From: Amycolatopsis sacchari | GTDB lineage: Bacteria; Actinomycetota; Actinomycetes; Mycobacteriales; Pseudonocardiaceae | DNA: 64,000 bases | Assembly: GCF_900114035.1 (NCBI RefSeq) | Contig: NZ_FORP01000016.1 | Span: 1 to 64,000, forward strand | Direction: 5' to 3' | Shown: positions 16,048-26,006 of the stretch, piece after piece | Numbering within the stretch: the stretch's first letter is position 1 | Layout: each line of letters opens with the position of its first letter | Notes under the pieces: generated by a model | What the model saw: only the letters and a program-made list of their open reading frames with translations | Databases searched by the model: none | Told to the model about the DNA's origin: nothing | Made by a program: the position numbers and the translations under genes

Positions 16048-16943
16048 TGCGGTACCGGCCACCGTTCACAGTGGACCTCGGCGCGGTGCTCGGCCCGCTG
16101 CGCCGGGGCAAGGCCGACCCGTGCTTCCGGGCGGAGGAGTCCGGCGTCACCTGGCTGACCGGCAACACCCCCGACGGCCCCGGCACGCTCGCGTTCCGGC
16201 GGTTCGCCGACGGTGAGATCGAGGCGCAGGCGTGGGGACCGGGCGCGGACAGGATGCTCGCGGGCGTCCCCGCCCTGCTCGGCGCGGAGGACGACGACAG
16301 CGGGTTCGTCCCGCACCACGATCCGGTCGCGCGCGCCCGGCGGGACATGCCCGGCCTGCGGCTGGGGGCCACGGGGCGCGTGTTCGACGTGCTGATCCCC
16401 GCGGTGCTGGAGCAGAAGGTGACGGGCTACGAGGCGCGGCGGTCGTGGCGGGAGCTGTGCCGCTGGTACGGCGAGCCCGCCCCGGGACCCGCCCCGGCGG
16501 GGATGCGCGTACCACCGACCCCGCGCGCAATAATGTCCATTGTGGACTGGAAGTGGCACAAGGCGGGCGTGGACCTGGCGCGGCGGCGTGCGTTGATCTT
16601 CGCGGCGCAAGTGGCGCACCGCTTGGAGCGGGCGGCGGAGCTGCGGGGTGCCGAGGGCCGTGCGTTGCTGCGCAAGGTCCCGGGCATCGGCGTGTGGACG
16701 GCGGCGGAAGTGGCCCAACGCGCCTGGGGTGACGCGGATGCCGTCAGTTTCGGGGATTTCCACATCCCCACGGTCGTCGGCTACGCCCTGCTGGGCGAAC
16801 CCCTGGACGACGAAGGCCTGGCGGAGGTGCTGGCGCCTTATGCACCACAACGGCAGCGCGCCGTCCGATACCTGGAGGCAGCAGGCTTCACCCGTCCCCG
16901 CTTCGGCCCCAGGTATGCGATAAGGGACTACCGGGCCATCTAA
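16047..16943 (+). CDS. DNA-3-methyladenine glycosylase II-like (HhH-GPD)
   Basis: A 298-aa AlkA-type base-excision enzyme. The helix-hairpin-helix LLRKVPGIGVWTAAEVAQRA is followed by the catalytic-Asp region AVSFGDFHIP. VLEQKVTGYEARRSW matches the usual AlkA sequence before it. The GTG start overlaps the manB stop (TAGTG), so it is translationally coupled to manB although the functions are unrelated. It removes alkylated bases from DNA. Confidence 0.85.
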   Translation: MRYRPPFTVDLGAVLGPLRRGKADPCFRAEESGVTWLTGNTPDGPGTLAFRRFADGEIEAQAWGPGADRMLAGVPALLGAEDDDSGFVPHHDPVARARRDMPGLRLGATGRVFDVLIPAVLEQKVTGYEARRSWRELCRWYGEPAPGPAPAGMRVPPTPRAIMSIVDWKWHKAGVDLARRRALIFAAQVAHRLERAAELRGAEGRALLRKVPGIGVWTAAEVAQRAWGDADAVSFGDFHIPTVVGYALLGEPLDDEGLAEVLAPYAPQRQRAVRYLEAAGFTRPRFGPRYAIRDYRAI

Positions 16944-17103
16944 CGGAAACCCGGCAACGCGAAGCGAGCGGCCCCACGCCCACGCCCACGCCCACACCCA
17001 CCTCCGCCCCGAGCGGCCGTTGAACCCTAAAGGATCGGGGCGGGGGTGGGACCGGAACGAGGGCGCCCAGCGCCCGGTCACCGAGGCACGACACCCGCCC
17101 CAC

Positions 17104-17460
17104 CTAAACCCCCAACGCTGCCCGAACGATCGCCAAAGCCTCCTCCGGAGCCACCCCCACCGCCCGGCAGGTCTCCGCGAACGTCACCGCCGCCTCACGC
17201 ACCACCCGCCGCGACTCATCCCCCGAGGACGACACGAAACTCCCCGCCCGCCCCCGCGTCTCGATGAGCCCGGCCTCCTCCAGCTCCCGGTACGCGCGCG
17301 CGATCGTGTTCGGCGCGATGCCCACGTCCGCCGCCAGCTGCCGCACCGTCGGCAGCCGCGTGCCGACCGCGAGCCGCCCGTCGTTGATCTGCTCCGCCAG
17401 CGACGAGCGCACCTGCTCGTACGGCGGCACGGACGACCCCGGATCGACGCGGACGATCAT
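17104..17460 (-). CDS. GntR family transcriptional regulator, YtrA type
   Basis: A 118-aa short GntR protein: a winged-helix domain (PPYEQVRSSLAEQINDGRL, GTRLPTVRQLAADVGIAPNT, ARAYRELEEAGLIETRGRAGSF) and only about 45 further residues, as in YtrA-type regulators that lack a large effector domain. Its ATG overlaps the Nudix stop codon (ATGA), so it is the last gene of the GNAT-fbiA-fbiB-Nudix operon. Its targets are not evident. Confidence 0.88.
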   Translation of the reverse strand: MIVRVDPGSSVPPYEQVRSSLAEQINDGRLAVGTRLPTVRQLAADVGIAPNTIARAYRELEEAGLIETRGRAGSFVSSSGDESRRVVREAAVTFAETCRAVGVAPEEALAIVRAALGV

Positions 17461-17984
17461 CGGGCCGCCGCCACCAGTTCCGCCAGGTCCTCCGAGCCCG
17501 CGGGCAGCGCGTCGACCGGCCACCACCGCAGGTCGTCCGACTCGTCGCTGCGCACCGGTTCCGCCCCGCGCGGCGCGCGTACCGCGAACCGCACGTCGAA
17601 GTGCCGCGTCGGCACCCCGAGCGAGCAGGTGATCGGGTGCACGTCCAGGTGCACCGGCTCCGGCTCGATCCGCAGGTCCTCGATCCCGGACTCCTCCCGC
17701 GCCTCCCGCAACGCCGCTTCGACGAGCGAGGGGTCCGACTCCTCGCAGTGCCCGCCGAGCTGCAGCCACCGGCCGACCCGCGGGTGCAACGTCAGCAGCA
17801 CCCGGGAACCGTCCGCGTCGAGCAGCACCGCCGAAGCCGTGATGTGCCCGGCCTCGCACGAACGCGAGCACGCGTCCTCCCGCGCCGCCAGGAACCCCAG
17901 GAACGCCTGCCGCAACGACTCCTGCGCCGCGGCAGCGGGACGCCATTTGTCCAGAGTGGACAGAGCATCGGCGTGCAGTGTCAC
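17457..17984 (-). CDS. Nudix hydrolase
   Basis: A 175-aa Nudix protein. The Nudix box reads [19 protein letters not shown] followed by REESGIEDL. An N-terminal segment of about 45 residues precedes it. GTG start overlaps the fbiB stop (GTGA) and its own stop overlaps the GntR start (ATGA). Being locked between fbiB and a regulator suggests it handles a nucleotide related to F420 synthesis or is a housecleaning enzyme; the substrate is unknown. Confidence 0.85.
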   Translation of the reverse strand: MTLHADALSTLDKWRPAAAAQESLRQAFLGFLAAREDACSRSCEAGHITASAVLLDADGSRVLLTLHPRVGRWLQLGGHCEESDPSLVEAALREAREESGIEDLRIEPEPVHLDVHPITCSLGVPTRHFDVRFAVRAPRGAEPVRSDESDDLRWWPVDALPAGSEDLAELVAAAR

Positions 17985-19315
17985 AGTTCCACCAGTCCTT
18001 CGCCGGGCTCCAGCGGCCCGCGGTCGGGCACCGCAACCGGGTGCCCGACCGCGACGGCGCCCAGCGGCTGCCACTCCGCGCCGAGCCCCAGCACGTCCCG
18101 CACCACGTCCGCCGCGAAGATCGTCGAGCCGATCCAGCACGAGCCCAGGTCCTCCGCCGCCAGCGCGACCAGGAAACCCTGCACCGCCGCGCCGCCCGCG
18201 ACCGTGAACATCGTGCGCTCGCAGGCGTTGCGCCGGTCGTCCGGATACGTGTGCGCGCCGTCGGGCACCAGTAACGGCAGGACGACCTCGGGCGCCTGGA
18301 ACAGGATGTCGCCGCGGCTCACGCGCCGCGCGATCTGCTCGTCCGTGAACCCGTCGCCGCGCAGGTCCGCGCGCCACGACTCCCGCATCGCCTCCAGCAG
18401 TTTCGTGCGCAGGCCGCGGTCACGCAGCCACACGAACCGCACCGGTTTCGTGTGGTGCGGCGCCGGCGCGGTGAGCCCCGCGGCGATCGCCCGGCGCAGC
18501 GCCCCGGGATCGACCGCCTCGTCGGTGAACCGGCGAACGGACCGGCGGGCGGGCACCGCTTCACGGCGGCCCTGCGCGATCGCCTCCGTGACGCCGAGGC
18601 GGAACATGTCCTCCTCGACCGGGCGGACCAGCTTCCGGGCCGTCGAACCGTCGTCCACGAGGGACAGTCCGCGCACCACGGCGACCGGTGTCGCCTTCAG
18701 CTTGCCCTTGACCAAATCCGCCGCCGCGGCGATCTCGTCCGCCACGGCGATCTCGGTGACCTGCAGCTCGTTGCCCTGCCCGTCGACCTCACCCTCGTAG
18801 GAGTGCAGCACCTCCAGGCCCGACGAGCCGATCGCGGCGTCGGTCTGCCCGACGCGCCACGCGCGGCCCATCGTGTCCGTGATGACGACGGCGACCTCGA
18901 CGCCGAGCCGTTCCCGCAGCCCGTTGCGCAACGCCAGCGCCGAAGCGTCGGGATCGGCGGGCAGCAGCGCGATCTCGCCCTTGTCCACATTGGAGGCGTC
19001 GACACCGGAAGCCGCCTGCACGATGCCGATGCGGTTCTGCGTGATGAGCGTGCGGCCGAACCGGGCCAGCACGCGCACCGCCTCCTCCTCGACGAGCCGC
19101 CGCCGCTCCGCGTCGCGCGCCTCCGGGTCCTCCGGCACCCGGACGAGCCGGCCCTCGGCCTTCGACACGATCTTGCTGGTGACCACGACGACGTCGCCGG
19201 ACCGCAGCCACCGCGCCGCCGAGGCGATCGCGCCCGTCAGGTCGTCGCCGGGCCGGAACTCCGGCAGGCCCTCGACCGGCAGGACCTCCAGCCGGTCCGT
19301 GGAATGCTCAGTCAA
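17981..19315 (-). CDS. fbiB: coenzyme F420-0:L-glutamate ligase / dehydro-F420 reductase
   Basis: A 444-aa bifunctional protein of the usual actinobacterial FbiB length. Residues 1-240 form the CofE ligase ([55 protein letters not shown]) that adds glutamates to F420-0. The remainder is a nitroreductase-like FMN domain ([35 protein letters not shown]). The start is TTG at 19315, overlapping the fbiA stop by 8 nt, which implies translational coupling. Confidence 0.95.
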   Translation of the reverse strand: MTEHSTDRLEVLPVEGLPEFRPGDDLTGAIASAARWLRSGDVVVVTSKIVSKAEGRLVRVPEDPEARDAERRRLVEEEAVRVLARFGRTLITQNRIGIVQAASGVDASNVDKGEIALLPADPDASALALRNGLRERLGVEVAVVITDTMGRAWRVGQTDAAIGSSGLEVLHSYEGEVDGQGNELQVTEIAVADEIAAAADLVKGKLKATPVAVVRGLSLVDDGSTARKLVRPVEEDMFRLGVTEAIAQGRREAVPARRSVRRFTDEAVDPGALRRAIAAGLTAPAPHHTKPVRFVWLRDRGLRTKLLEAMRESWRADLRGDGFTDEQIARRVSRGDILFQAPEVVLPLLVPDGAHTYPDDRRNACERTMFTVAGGAAVQGFLVALAAEDLGSCWIGSTIFAADVVRDVLGLGAEWQPLGAVAVGHPVAVPDRGPLEPGEGLVEL

Positions 19316-20303
19316 CGTCCACTCCGGACAGTTCGAGTGCCGCGCGGGCCATCGCCGCGGTGGCGTCCACGTCGGTCATCAGCAGCGGCACCGCCTGCAC
19401 GGCCACCCCGGGGACGTGCACCGTCTCGCCCGACGCGACCAGCCAGCCGTCGAGCAGCCCGTCCTCCGACGTCTGCCGCGAGCCGTAGTGGCGGCCCACC
19501 GCCTCCGCCGAGGTCTCCACGCCGATGGCGGTCAGGCACGCGTCGGCCATGCCGCGCACGACCTTCCCGCCGATGATGGGGGAGATGCCCACGACACCGG
19601 CCGCGGTCTTGCGCAGGGCTTCACGCACCCCGGGCACGGCCAGCACGGTGCCGACCGACACGACGGGGTTCGACGGCGCGAACAACACGGCGTCGGCCTC
19701 GGCGATCGCTTCCAGCACGCCCGGGCCCGGTTTCGCCTCGTCCGCTCCGACCGGCACGATCGAGTGCGCGGGCAGCTCCGCGCGGTACCGCACCCACCAC
19801 TCCTGGAAGTGCAGCGCCTTGCGCTGCCCGGCCTCCTCCGGGTCGTCGACCACCACGTGCGTCTCGACCCGGTCGTCGGTCATCGGGAGCAGCCGCACGC
19901 CCGGCTGCCACCGGTCGCACAGCGCCTCGGTGATCGCCGAGAGCGGGTAGCCCGCGCGCAGCATCTGGCTGCGGATCAGGTGCGTCGCGATGTCCTTGTC
20001 GCCGAGCCCGAACCAGCTCGGCTCGGCCCCGTAGGCGGCCAGCTCCTCCTTGACGACCCACGTCTCGCCGCTGTGCCCCCAGCCGCGTTCGGTGTCGACC
20101 CCGCCGCCGAGCGTGTACATGCACGTGTCGAGGTCCGGGCAGATCCGCAGCCCGTGCATCCACACGTCGTCGCCGGTGTTGACGACGGCGGTGACCTCGT
20201 GGGGTGAGTTCCCTGGACCGACCGGGGGGAGGCCGAGCGCGGCCTTGACGCCGAGCAGGAAGCGGGCGCCGCCCACCCCGCCGACTAGTACGACAACCTT
20301 CAC
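19308..20303 (-). CDS. fbiA: 2-phospho-L-lactate transferase (F420 biosynthesis)
   Basis: A 331-aa CofD/FbiA protein: [77 protein letters not shown] and [16 protein letters not shown]. It joins the activated lactate/PEP-derived moiety to the deazaflavin Fo. GTG at 20303 overlaps the GNAT stop codon as GTGA. Together with fbiB it indicates F420 use by this organism; fbiC and fbiD are not in the window. Confidence 0.95.
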   Translation of the reverse strand: MKVVVLVGGVGGARFLLGVKAALGLPPVGPGNSPHEVTAVVNTGDDVWMHGLRICPDLDTCMYTLGGGVDTERGWGHSGETWVVKEELAAYGAEPSWFGLGDKDIATHLIRSQMLRAGYPLSAITEALCDRWQPGVRLLPMTDDRVETHVVVDDPEEAGQRKALHFQEWWVRYRAELPAHSIVPVGADEAKPGPGVLEAIAEADAVLFAPSNPVVSVGTVLAVPGVREALRKTAAGVVGISPIIGGKVVRGMADACLTAIGVETSAEAVGRHYGSRQTSEDGLLDGWLVASGETVHVPGVAVQAVPLLMTDVDATAAMARAALELSGVDVD

Positions 20304-21037
20304 AGGGAGCGATCCTCGCACGCTGGCACCCAGTACCGGTACCGATGGTGCTCGCGGAACCCGAGCGCCTCGTAGAGCGCCAGCGCGGGCGCGTTGTCCA
20401 CCGCGACCTGGAGCACGCACTGGGTCGCGCCGCGCTCGGCGGCCCATGCGCCCGAGGCCGCCATCAGCGCCTTCGCCAGCCCCCGTCGCCGGTGCTCCGG
20501 GCGGACGGCGAGACGCGAGATGTGCAGCAGGTCACCGGTGATCGCGGCCCGCACGGCGCCCGCCGTGACTTCGGCCACGCCGTAGCCGATCTCGCCCGTC
20601 GTGAGCACGTGCCGCTGTGCCGGCGACGGCTCGCGTGCGCCCGCCGTCAGCTCCCACCAGTCGGGAGACGGCCCGGGCAGGAACTCGACCCCGTCCGCGC
20701 CCCGGCCGAGCGGCCCGAGCAGCACCGACACGAGGTGCCCGGCGGCGTGACCGGTGTTCGGCACCCAGCCCGCGGCCTCCACCGCCTGCTCGGTCTCGCT
20801 GCCCTCGACGGCGTGCACGACGGGCGGGATGCCGTGGGCGTGGGCGAAGTCACACACCCGCGCCAGGGCCTCCTCGACGGGCATGCCGGGGTCGCCGACG
20901 GCGAGCGCGCTGTTGGCGCGACCGGTGAACCCACCAGCGGCCCGAAGGCGCCAATCACCGAGTTTCTCCTCGGTGACGGCACGCCAGGCGTCGGCACACA
21001 GCAGCTCCAGGGTTCCGGTCGCGTCCATGCGGTCCAT
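20300..21037 (-). CDS. GNAT family N-acetyltransferase
   Basis: A 245-aa protein whose C-terminal half is a GNAT domain: [20 protein letters not shown] is the acetyl-CoA binding motif A, and [20 protein letters not shown] is motif B. The N-terminal half is divergent, possibly a second degenerate GNAT fold. It is the first gene of the F420 operon and is coupled to fbiA. ATG at 21037 has TTAGGT 7 nt upstream, so it may be leaderless. Acceptor unknown. Confidence 0.82.
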   Translation of the reverse strand: MDRMDATGTLELLCADAWRAVTEEKLGDWRLRAAGGFTGRANSALAVGDPGMPVEEALARVCDFAHAHGIPPVVHAVEGSETEQAVEAAGWVPNTGHAAGHLVSVLLGPLGRGADGVEFLPGPSPDWWELTAGAREPSPAQRHVLTTGEIGYGVAEVTAGAVRAAITGDLLHISRLAVRPEHRRRGLAKALMAASGAWAAERGATQCVLQVAVDNAPALALYEALGFREHHRYRYWVPACEDRSL

Positions 21038-21047
21038 TGTGCCGACC

Positions 21048-21061
21048 TAAGGGTGCCCTTA
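21048..21061. promoter_or_regulatory. inverted repeat in the GNAT/fdxA divergent promoter
   Basis: TAAGGGTGCCCTTA is a perfect 6-bp inverted repeat with a 2-bp centre. It overlaps the putative -10 of the GNAT-fbiA-fbiB operon and lies about 75 bp before fdxA. It could be a repressor site; the regulator is not identifiable from the window. Confidence 0.4.
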
Positions 21062-21136
21062 CCTGGGAATGGCGGGCCAGGAACGCGTAATGTCCGAGGT
21101 CGTAGCTGGATCTCATTCACACAGCAGGAGTGCGCA

Positions 21137-21457
21137 GTGACCTACGTGATCGCCGAGCCCTGCGTCGACGTGCTCGACAAGGCGTGCATCGACGAGTGCC
21201 CAGTCGACTGCATCTACGAGGGTGACCGGATGCTCTACATCCACCCCGACGAGTGCGTGGACTGTGGCGCCTGCGAGCCGGTGTGCCCGGTGGAAGCCAT
21301 CTACTACGAGGACGACGTCCCCGACGACTGGGCGGCCTACACCAAGGCGAACGCGGACTTCTTCGAAAAGCTCGGATCCCCCGGCGGTGCCTCCAAGGTC
21401 GGCAAGACCAGCGACGACCCGCAGTGGATCAAGGACCTGCCCCCGCAGGGCGAATGA
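21137..21457 (+). CDS. fdxA: 7Fe ferredoxin
   Basis: A 106-aa ferredoxin. The first cluster site is [14 protein letters not shown] and the second is [16 protein letters not shown], giving a 3Fe-4S plus 4Fe-4S protein of the FdxA/FdxC type. The acidic C-terminal tail is usual in actinobacteria. GTG at 21137 is preceded by AGGAG at 6 nt. dapC overlaps its stop as ATGA, the same order as fdxC-Rv1178 in mycobacteria. Confidence 0.95.
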   Translation: MTYVIAEPCVDVLDKACIDECPVDCIYEGDRMLYIHPDECVDCGACEPVCPVEAIYYEDDVPDDWAAYTKANADFFEKLGSPGGASKVGKTSDDPQWIKDLPPQGE

Positions 21458-22539
21458 CCGCACTGCCCGACTTCCCCTGGGACTCCCTCGCCGGGGCCAA
21501 GGCGACCGCGAACGCCCACCCGGGTGGCGTGGTCGACCTGTCCGTCGGCACCCCCGTCGACCCGGTCGCGCCGCGCATCCGGGAGGCGCTGGCCTCGGTG
21601 TCGGAGATCCCCGGTTACCCGCAGACCCACGGCACGCCCGAGCTGCGGGCCGCCGCGATCGACGCGCTCCGGCGGCGGCACGGCGTCACCGGCCTGGAGC
21701 CGGACGCCGTGCTGCCGACGATCGGTTCGAAGGAGCTGGTCGCCTGGCTGCCGAAGCTGCTCGGCATCGGGCCCGGGGACGCCGTGGTGATCCCGGAGCT
21801 GGCGTACCCGACGTACGAGGTCGGTGCGTTGCTGGCCGGGGCGTCGGTGCTGCGCTCGGACAGTCTCTTCGCGCTCGGGCCGCAGCGCCCGGCGATGATC
21901 TGGCTCAACTCGCCGTCCAACCCGACCGGGCGCGTGCTCGGCGTCGACCACCTGCGCAAGGTCGTCGAGTGGGCGCGCGAGCGGGACGTGCTCGTCGTGT
22001 CGGACGAGTGCTACCTCGCGCTCGGCTGGGAGGCCGAGCCGGTCTCGATCCTGCACCCGTCGGTCAGCGGCGGCAGCACGACGGGTCTGCTCGCCGTGCA
22101 CTCGCTGTCCAAGTCGGCCAGCCTGGCCAGCTACCGCGCGGGGTTCGTCACGGGTGATCCGGCGGTGGTGGCGCGGCTGCTGGAGGTGCGCAAGCACGCC
22201 GGGATGATCGTGCCGCGCCCCGTGCAGGAGGCGATCACGGTCGCCCTCGCCGACGACGACGTGCTCGCGACGCAGCGGGAGCGCTACGCCCGCCGCCGCA
22301 CGGTGCTGCAGAAGGCGTTGCAGGACAACGGTTTCACGATCGACCACTCCGAAGCCGGGCTCTACCTGTGGGCCTCCCGAGGCGAGGACGCCTGGGCGAC
22401 GGTCAACTGGCTGGCCGAGCGCGGCATCCTGGTCGCCCCCGGCACCTTCTACGGCCCGAAGGGCGGCCAGCACGTCCGCGTCGCCCTGACCGCGACGGAC
22501 GAACGCGTCGAAGCGGCCGCGGAGCGGTTGGGCAGCTAG
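21454..22539 (+). CDS. dapC: succinyldiaminopimelate transaminase
   Basis: A 361-aa PLP-dependent fold-type I aminotransferase with [40 protein letters not shown] and the lysine region [20 protein letters not shown]. Actinobacterial DapC encoded directly after fdxA. It makes N-succinyl-LL-diaminopimelate in the succinylase branch of lysine and peptidoglycan precursor synthesis; dapD and dapE lie 2-4 kb away. Its stop overlaps that of the convergent TetR gene by 4 nt. Confidence 0.92.
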   Translation: MTALPDFPWDSLAGAKATANAHPGGVVDLSVGTPVDPVAPRIREALASVSEIPGYPQTHGTPELRAAAIDALRRRHGVTGLEPDAVLPTIGSKELVAWLPKLLGIGPGDAVVIPELAYPTYEVGALLAGASVLRSDSLFALGPQRPAMIWLNSPSNPTGRVLGVDHLRKVVEWARERDVLVVSDECYLALGWEAEPVSILHPSVSGGSTTGLLAVHSLSKSASLASYRAGFVTGDPAVVARLLEVRKHAGMIVPRPVQEAITVALADDDVLATQRERYARRRTVLQKALQDNGFTIDHSEAGLYLWASRGEDAWATVNWLAERGILVAPGTFYGPKGGQHVRVALTATDERVEAAAERLGS

Positions 22540-23108
22540 TAGTCCTTGCCCGTGAGGCCCCGGTAGACGAACCGGGTCAGCGCCTCCGTCAAGTCCTCTT
22601 CGGACAGTCCCGGCGGGGCGAGTTCCACGAAACCGTCGACCAGTGCGTACATCAGCGCGACGCTGACCTCCGGCGGGGCTGGCAGGTCGAGGCCGGCCAG
22701 GTGGCCGATCAGATCCCGTCGCTGGACCTCGCCGAACTGGGCGAACTTCTCGGCGAAGTCCTCGTTCACCAGCGCCGCCTGCCGCATCGCCAGCATCGTC
22801 GCCGCGTTGGCGCGGTGGAAGTCCAGGTACGCCTTGACGTGCCAGCGGACCGCGTCGGGGTCGGAGAAGTCCGACTTGTGCCCCTCCGTCGCCGCGGCTT
22901 CGTCGCTGTCGGCCGAGATGTCCGCCAGCAGCGCTTCGAGCAGGTCCTCCTTGCCGCCGAAGTGGTTGTAGAAGGACCCCGCCGCGCGCCCGGCCGCCGC
23001 CGTGATGTCGGTGATCTTCGTGTTCAGGTAGCCGCGCTCGGCGAACAGCCGCTTGGCCGCCGCCTTGAGCGCCGTCTCCGTCTCGGCCGCCTTCTCGCTG
23101 CGTTTCAC
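22536..23108 (-). CDS. TetR family transcriptional repressor
   Basis: A 190-aa TetR protein: helix-turn-helix LKAAAKRLFAERGYLNTKIT, then ITAAAGRAAGSFYNHFGGKE, and a ligand-binding C-terminal domain. GTG at 23108 has AAGGAGG at ideal distance. It is divergent from a flavin monooxygenase, and two near-identical palindromes lie in the 70-bp gap, so it very likely represses both genes in response to an aromatic-type ligand. Confidence 0.92.
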   Translation of the reverse strand: MKRSEKAAETETALKAAAKRLFAERGYLNTKITDITAAAGRAAGSFYNHFGGKEDLLEALLADISADSDEAAATEGHKSDFSDPDAVRWHVKAYLDFHRANAATMLAMRQAALVNEDFAEKFAQFGEVQRRDLIGHLAGLDLPAPPEVSVALMYALVDGFVELAPPGLSEEDLTEALTRFVYRGLTGKDY

Positions 23109-23146
23109 GGCACCTCCTTGACAGGGAACGCTAGCAGCGGGCACGC

Positions 23147-23175
23147 TGAATCTAAATTCAGTGAATGGAGATTCA
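23147..23175. promoter_or_regulatory. twin TetR operator candidates
   Basis: Two sites of the form TGAAT-N4-ATTCA, at 23147-23160 (TGAATCTAAATTCA) and 23162-23175 (TGAATGGAGATTCA), with centres 15 bp apart. The second overlaps the ribosome binding site GGAG of the monooxygenase. Binding here would block both divergent promoters. Confidence 0.75.
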
Positions 23176-23178
23176 GTC

Positions 23179-24567
23179 ATGAACGTTCTCATCGCGGGCG
23201 GCGGTCCGACCGGGCTGACCCTGGCCATCGAGCTCGCCAGGCGGGACATCGACGTGCGAGTTGTCGACAAGGCGACCGAGTTCTTCGCGGGCTCCCGTGG
23301 CGACGGGCTGCAGCCGCGCACCCTCGAAGTGTTCGAGGACCTGGGCGTGCTCGACCACGTGCTGGCCGCCGGGTCCCTGCCCGCGCCGATCCGCGTCCAC
23401 CTCGGCGGGCGGTACGTGGAGGAGCGGTGGATGGCGCCGATCCAGGAGGCGCGCCCTGACGTGCCGTACCCCAACAGCTGGATGCTGGGGCAGTCGCGGA
23501 CCGAGGGGATCCTGCGTGCCCGGCTCGCCGAGTTCGGCGTGCACGTGGAGCTGAACACCGGGCTGACCGGGTTCGAGCAGGACGCCGACGGGGTGACGGC
23601 GACGCTGTCCACCGGCGAGGTCGTGCGGGCCTCGTACCTGGTGGGCGCCGATGGCGGCCGCAGTTCCGTCCGCAAGGCGCTGGGCATCGCGTTCGAGGGG
23701 GTCACCGACGAGTCGATCCGGATGCTGCTCGGCGACGTCGCGGCCGACCTCGATCCGGCCTACGGGTACTGGTTCGCGACCGAGGCCGACCCCATGTCCG
23801 GGGTGGTGATGAGCCCGCTGCCCAGCGAGGGGTTGTTCCAGTTCGGCGCGCCGCTCGGCGAGGAGGACGCGGACCCGACGCTCGAGACGTTGCAGGCCAA
23901 GCTCGACGAGCTGCGGGCGGGTGTGCGGCTGGAGAAGCTCGCGTGGTCGACGGTGTGGCGGCCGAACGTGCGCCTCGCGGAGCGGTTCCGCGTCGGCCGG
24001 GTGTTCCTCGCCGGGGACGCGGCCCACGTGCACCCGCCGACGGGCGGGCAGGGGCTCAACACCGGCGTGCAGGACGCGTACAACCTCGGCTGGAAGCTCG
24101 CCGACGGCTCACCCGAACTGCTCGACAGCTACGAAACCGAGCGGCGTGCCGTGGCGGCGCGGGTCCTGGGCGTCACCACCGAGCTGCTGCACAAGTACGT
24201 CGAAGGCAGCGAGGACGCACACGAGCGCGGCGAGAACACCCGGCAGCTGGACATCAGCTACCGCACCACCGAGGGGGTGCTGGTGCCGGGCGACCGCGCC
24301 CCGGACGCGCCGGTGAAGGACGCGGACGGCAACCCGGTCCGGCTGTTCGAGCTGTTCCGCGGCCCGCACGCGACGCGGCTCGTGTTCGGCGCGCCCGCCC
24401 CGGCGGAGCCACACGCGTACGCGGTGCTACGGCCGGGGCAGACGGCTTCGGGCACGTACGTCGTCGACACCGAAGGGCACGCCTTCGCCGCCTACGACGC
24501 CTCAGACGGGACCGAGGTCCTCGTGCGCCCGGACGGTTACGTCAGTTCGCGTGCAGAGCGGCGTTGA
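23179..24567 (+). CDS. FAD-dependent aromatic monooxygenase
   Basis: A 462-aa group A flavoprotein hydroxylase. [18 protein letters not shown] is the FAD dinucleotide site, [17 protein letters not shown] the DG motif, and [20 protein letters not shown] the second FAD site; a short thioredoxin-like C-terminal part follows. ATG at 23179 is chosen for its GGAG 8 nt upstream. The gene is divergent from the TetR repressor. It may hydroxylate or detoxify phenolic or polyketide-type compounds. Its 3' end overlaps dapD by 26 nt. Confidence 0.88.
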   Translation: MNVLIAGGGPTGLTLAIELARRDIDVRVVDKATEFFAGSRGDGLQPRTLEVFEDLGVLDHVLAAGSLPAPIRVHLGGRYVEERWMAPIQEARPDVPYPNSWMLGQSRTEGILRARLAEFGVHVELNTGLTGFEQDADGVTATLSTGEVVRASYLVGADGGRSSVRKALGIAFEGVTDESIRMLLGDVAADLDPAYGYWFATEADPMSGVVMSPLPSEGLFQFGAPLGEEDADPTLETLQAKLDELRAGVRLEKLAWSTVWRPNVRLAERFRVGRVFLAGDAAHVHPPTGGQGLNTGVQDAYNLGWKLADGSPELLDSYETERRAVAARVLGVTTELLHKYVEGSEDAHERGENTRQLDISYRTTEGVLVPGDRAPDAPVKDADGNPVRLFELFRGPHATRLVFGAPAPAEPHAYAVLRPGQTASGTYVVDTEGHAFAAYDASDGTEVLVRPDGYVSSRAERR

Positions 24568-25522
24568 GCTCGACAGTCGCGCCCGCGCGCGGCACCACCT
24601 CGACGGCGCCGGTGGTCGAGTTGCGGCGGAACAGGGCGTTCGAGATGCCCGACAGCTCCCGCGCCTTGACCGACCGGCCCTCGACGGTGACCTTCGTGCC
24701 CGCCGTGATGTACAGCCCCGCCTCGACGACGGAGTCGTTGCCCAGCGAGATGCCGACCCCGCCGTTGGCGCCGATGAGGCAGCGCTCGCCGAGCGAGATG
24801 ACCTCCTTGCCGCCACCGGACAGCGTGCCCATGATCGAGGCACCGCCGCCGACGTCGGTGCCGTCGCCCACGACGACCCCGGCCGAGACGCGGCCCTCGA
24901 TCATCGACGCGCCCAGCGTGCCGGCGTTGAAGTTCACGAAGCCCTCGTGCATCACGGTCGTGCCGGGCGCGAGGTGCGCGCCGAGGCGCACGCGGTCCGC
25001 GTCCCCGATGCGGACACCGCCGGGCATCACGTAGTCGACCATCCGCGGGAACTTGTCGACGCTGTAGACGGTCACCGGGCCGCGGGCACGCAGCCGCAGG
25101 CGGGTGCTCTCGAAGCCCTCGACCTGGCACGGGCCGTGGTTGGTCCACACCACGTTGGCCAGCAGGCCGAAGATGCCGTCGAGGCTCTGCCCGTGCGGCT
25201 GGACCAGGCGGTGCGAGAGCAGGTGCAGGCGCAGGTAGACGTCGTGCGCGTCGGCCGGGGCGTCGGCGAGCCTGGCGATCGTGGTGCGCACGGCGACCAC
25301 CTCGACACCGCGGGCGTCGTCGGGGCCCAGCAGCGCGGCGGCGTCCTCACCCAGCGCCTCGACGGCCTGCTCCCGCGAGAGGCGCTCCGTCCCCGCCTTG
25401 CCCGGGTCGCACAGCTTCGGGTGCGGGAACCAGGTGTCCAGCACGGTGCCGTCGGTCGTGACGGTCGCCAGCCCGACGCCGGAGGCGCCGGTCGTCTCGG
25501 GGTTCGGGGTCTCTTCGCTCAC
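24542..25522 (-). CDS. dapD: 2,3,4,5-tetrahydropyridine-2,6-dicarboxylate N-succinyltransferase
   Basis: A 326-aa actinobacterial DapD. The C-terminal half is a left-handed beta-helix: [59 protein letters not shown]. It succinylates tetrahydrodipicolinate on the way to diaminopimelate. GTG at 25522 lies 7 nt after TACGGT (25530-25535) with no Shine-Dalgarno, a leaderless start. Confidence 0.95.
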   Translation of the reverse strand: MSEETPNPETTGASGVGLATVTTDGTVLDTWFPHPKLCDPGKAGTERLSREQAVEALGEDAAALLGPDDARGVEVVAVRTTIARLADAPADAHDVYLRLHLLSHRLVQPHGQSLDGIFGLLANVVWTNHGPCQVEGFESTRLRLRARGPVTVYSVDKFPRMVDYVMPGGVRIGDADRVRLGAHLAPGTTVMHEGFVNFNAGTLGASMIEGRVSAGVVVGDGTDVGGGASIMGTLSGGGKEVISLGERCLIGANGGVGISLGNDSVVEAGLYITAGTKVTVEGRSVKARELSGISNALFRRNSTTGAVEVVPRAGATVELNAALHAN

Positions 25523-25547
25523 GGTCCACACCGTAACCGACCCCGGC

Positions 25548-25970
25548 TCAGCCGTTGACCAGCTGGGTGTCGACGAACTGCTTGAGGTCGCGCAGCGTGT
25601 TCGCGAGGTCCGACAACGTCGCTGAGCAGGGGGTTCCCGCGGTCAGCACGGTCTCGCAGTGCGCGCCGCGGTACGCGCCGACGTTCTTGTCGAGCTGGTC
25701 GGCGAGGCGGTTCAGCTCGGGGTGCTTGGTGCCTGCCTGCTCGCGCACCATGCCCGTCGAGCTGCCCAGCTCGGTCACGTACTTCTCGCAGCCCTTCGGC
25801 GTCTGCTTCGCGGGGGCGGTGTAGCACGTGTCGGCTGTGTACACCCGCAGCTTCGTCGCGAGCGCTTCGGGCGTGGTCGCCGAACCGGCGCCCTTAGGCG
25901 TGGGACCGGCTTCGCCGCTGCACCCGGCCAGCGCGAGCGCGAGGGCGAGAACTACCAGAGGCTTCCGCAC
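25548..25970 (-). CDS. small lipoprotein of unknown function
   Basis: A 140-aa protein with a lipoprotein signal ([19 protein letters not shown], lipobox LAGC at about residue 18) and a mature domain with four further cysteines (DTCYTAP, KGCEKY, HCETVL, TPCSATL), probably two disulfides. GTG at 25970 lies 6 nt after TACGGT (25977-25982), so it is leaderless and has its own promoter. It sits between dapD and dapE; whether it relates to cell wall metabolism is unknown. Confidence 0.82.
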   Translation of the reverse strand: MRKPLVVLALALALAGCSGEAGPTPKGAGSATTPEALATKLRVYTADTCYTAPAKQTPKGCEKYVTELGSSTGMVREQAGTKHPELNRLADQLDKNVGAYRGAHCETVLTAGTPCSATLSDLANTLRDLKQFVDTQLVNG

Positions 25971-26006
25971 GCTGACACCGTACGCGGGCGGGTTAGGGTC
26001 CGGGGC

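Noticed and set aside
21048-21061. iron box (IdeR/DmdR type)
   Set aside because: The TAAGGG/CCCTTA palindrome is shorter than the 19-bp iron box and lacks the central TAGGCT-like core, so I call it only an unassigned inverted repeat.
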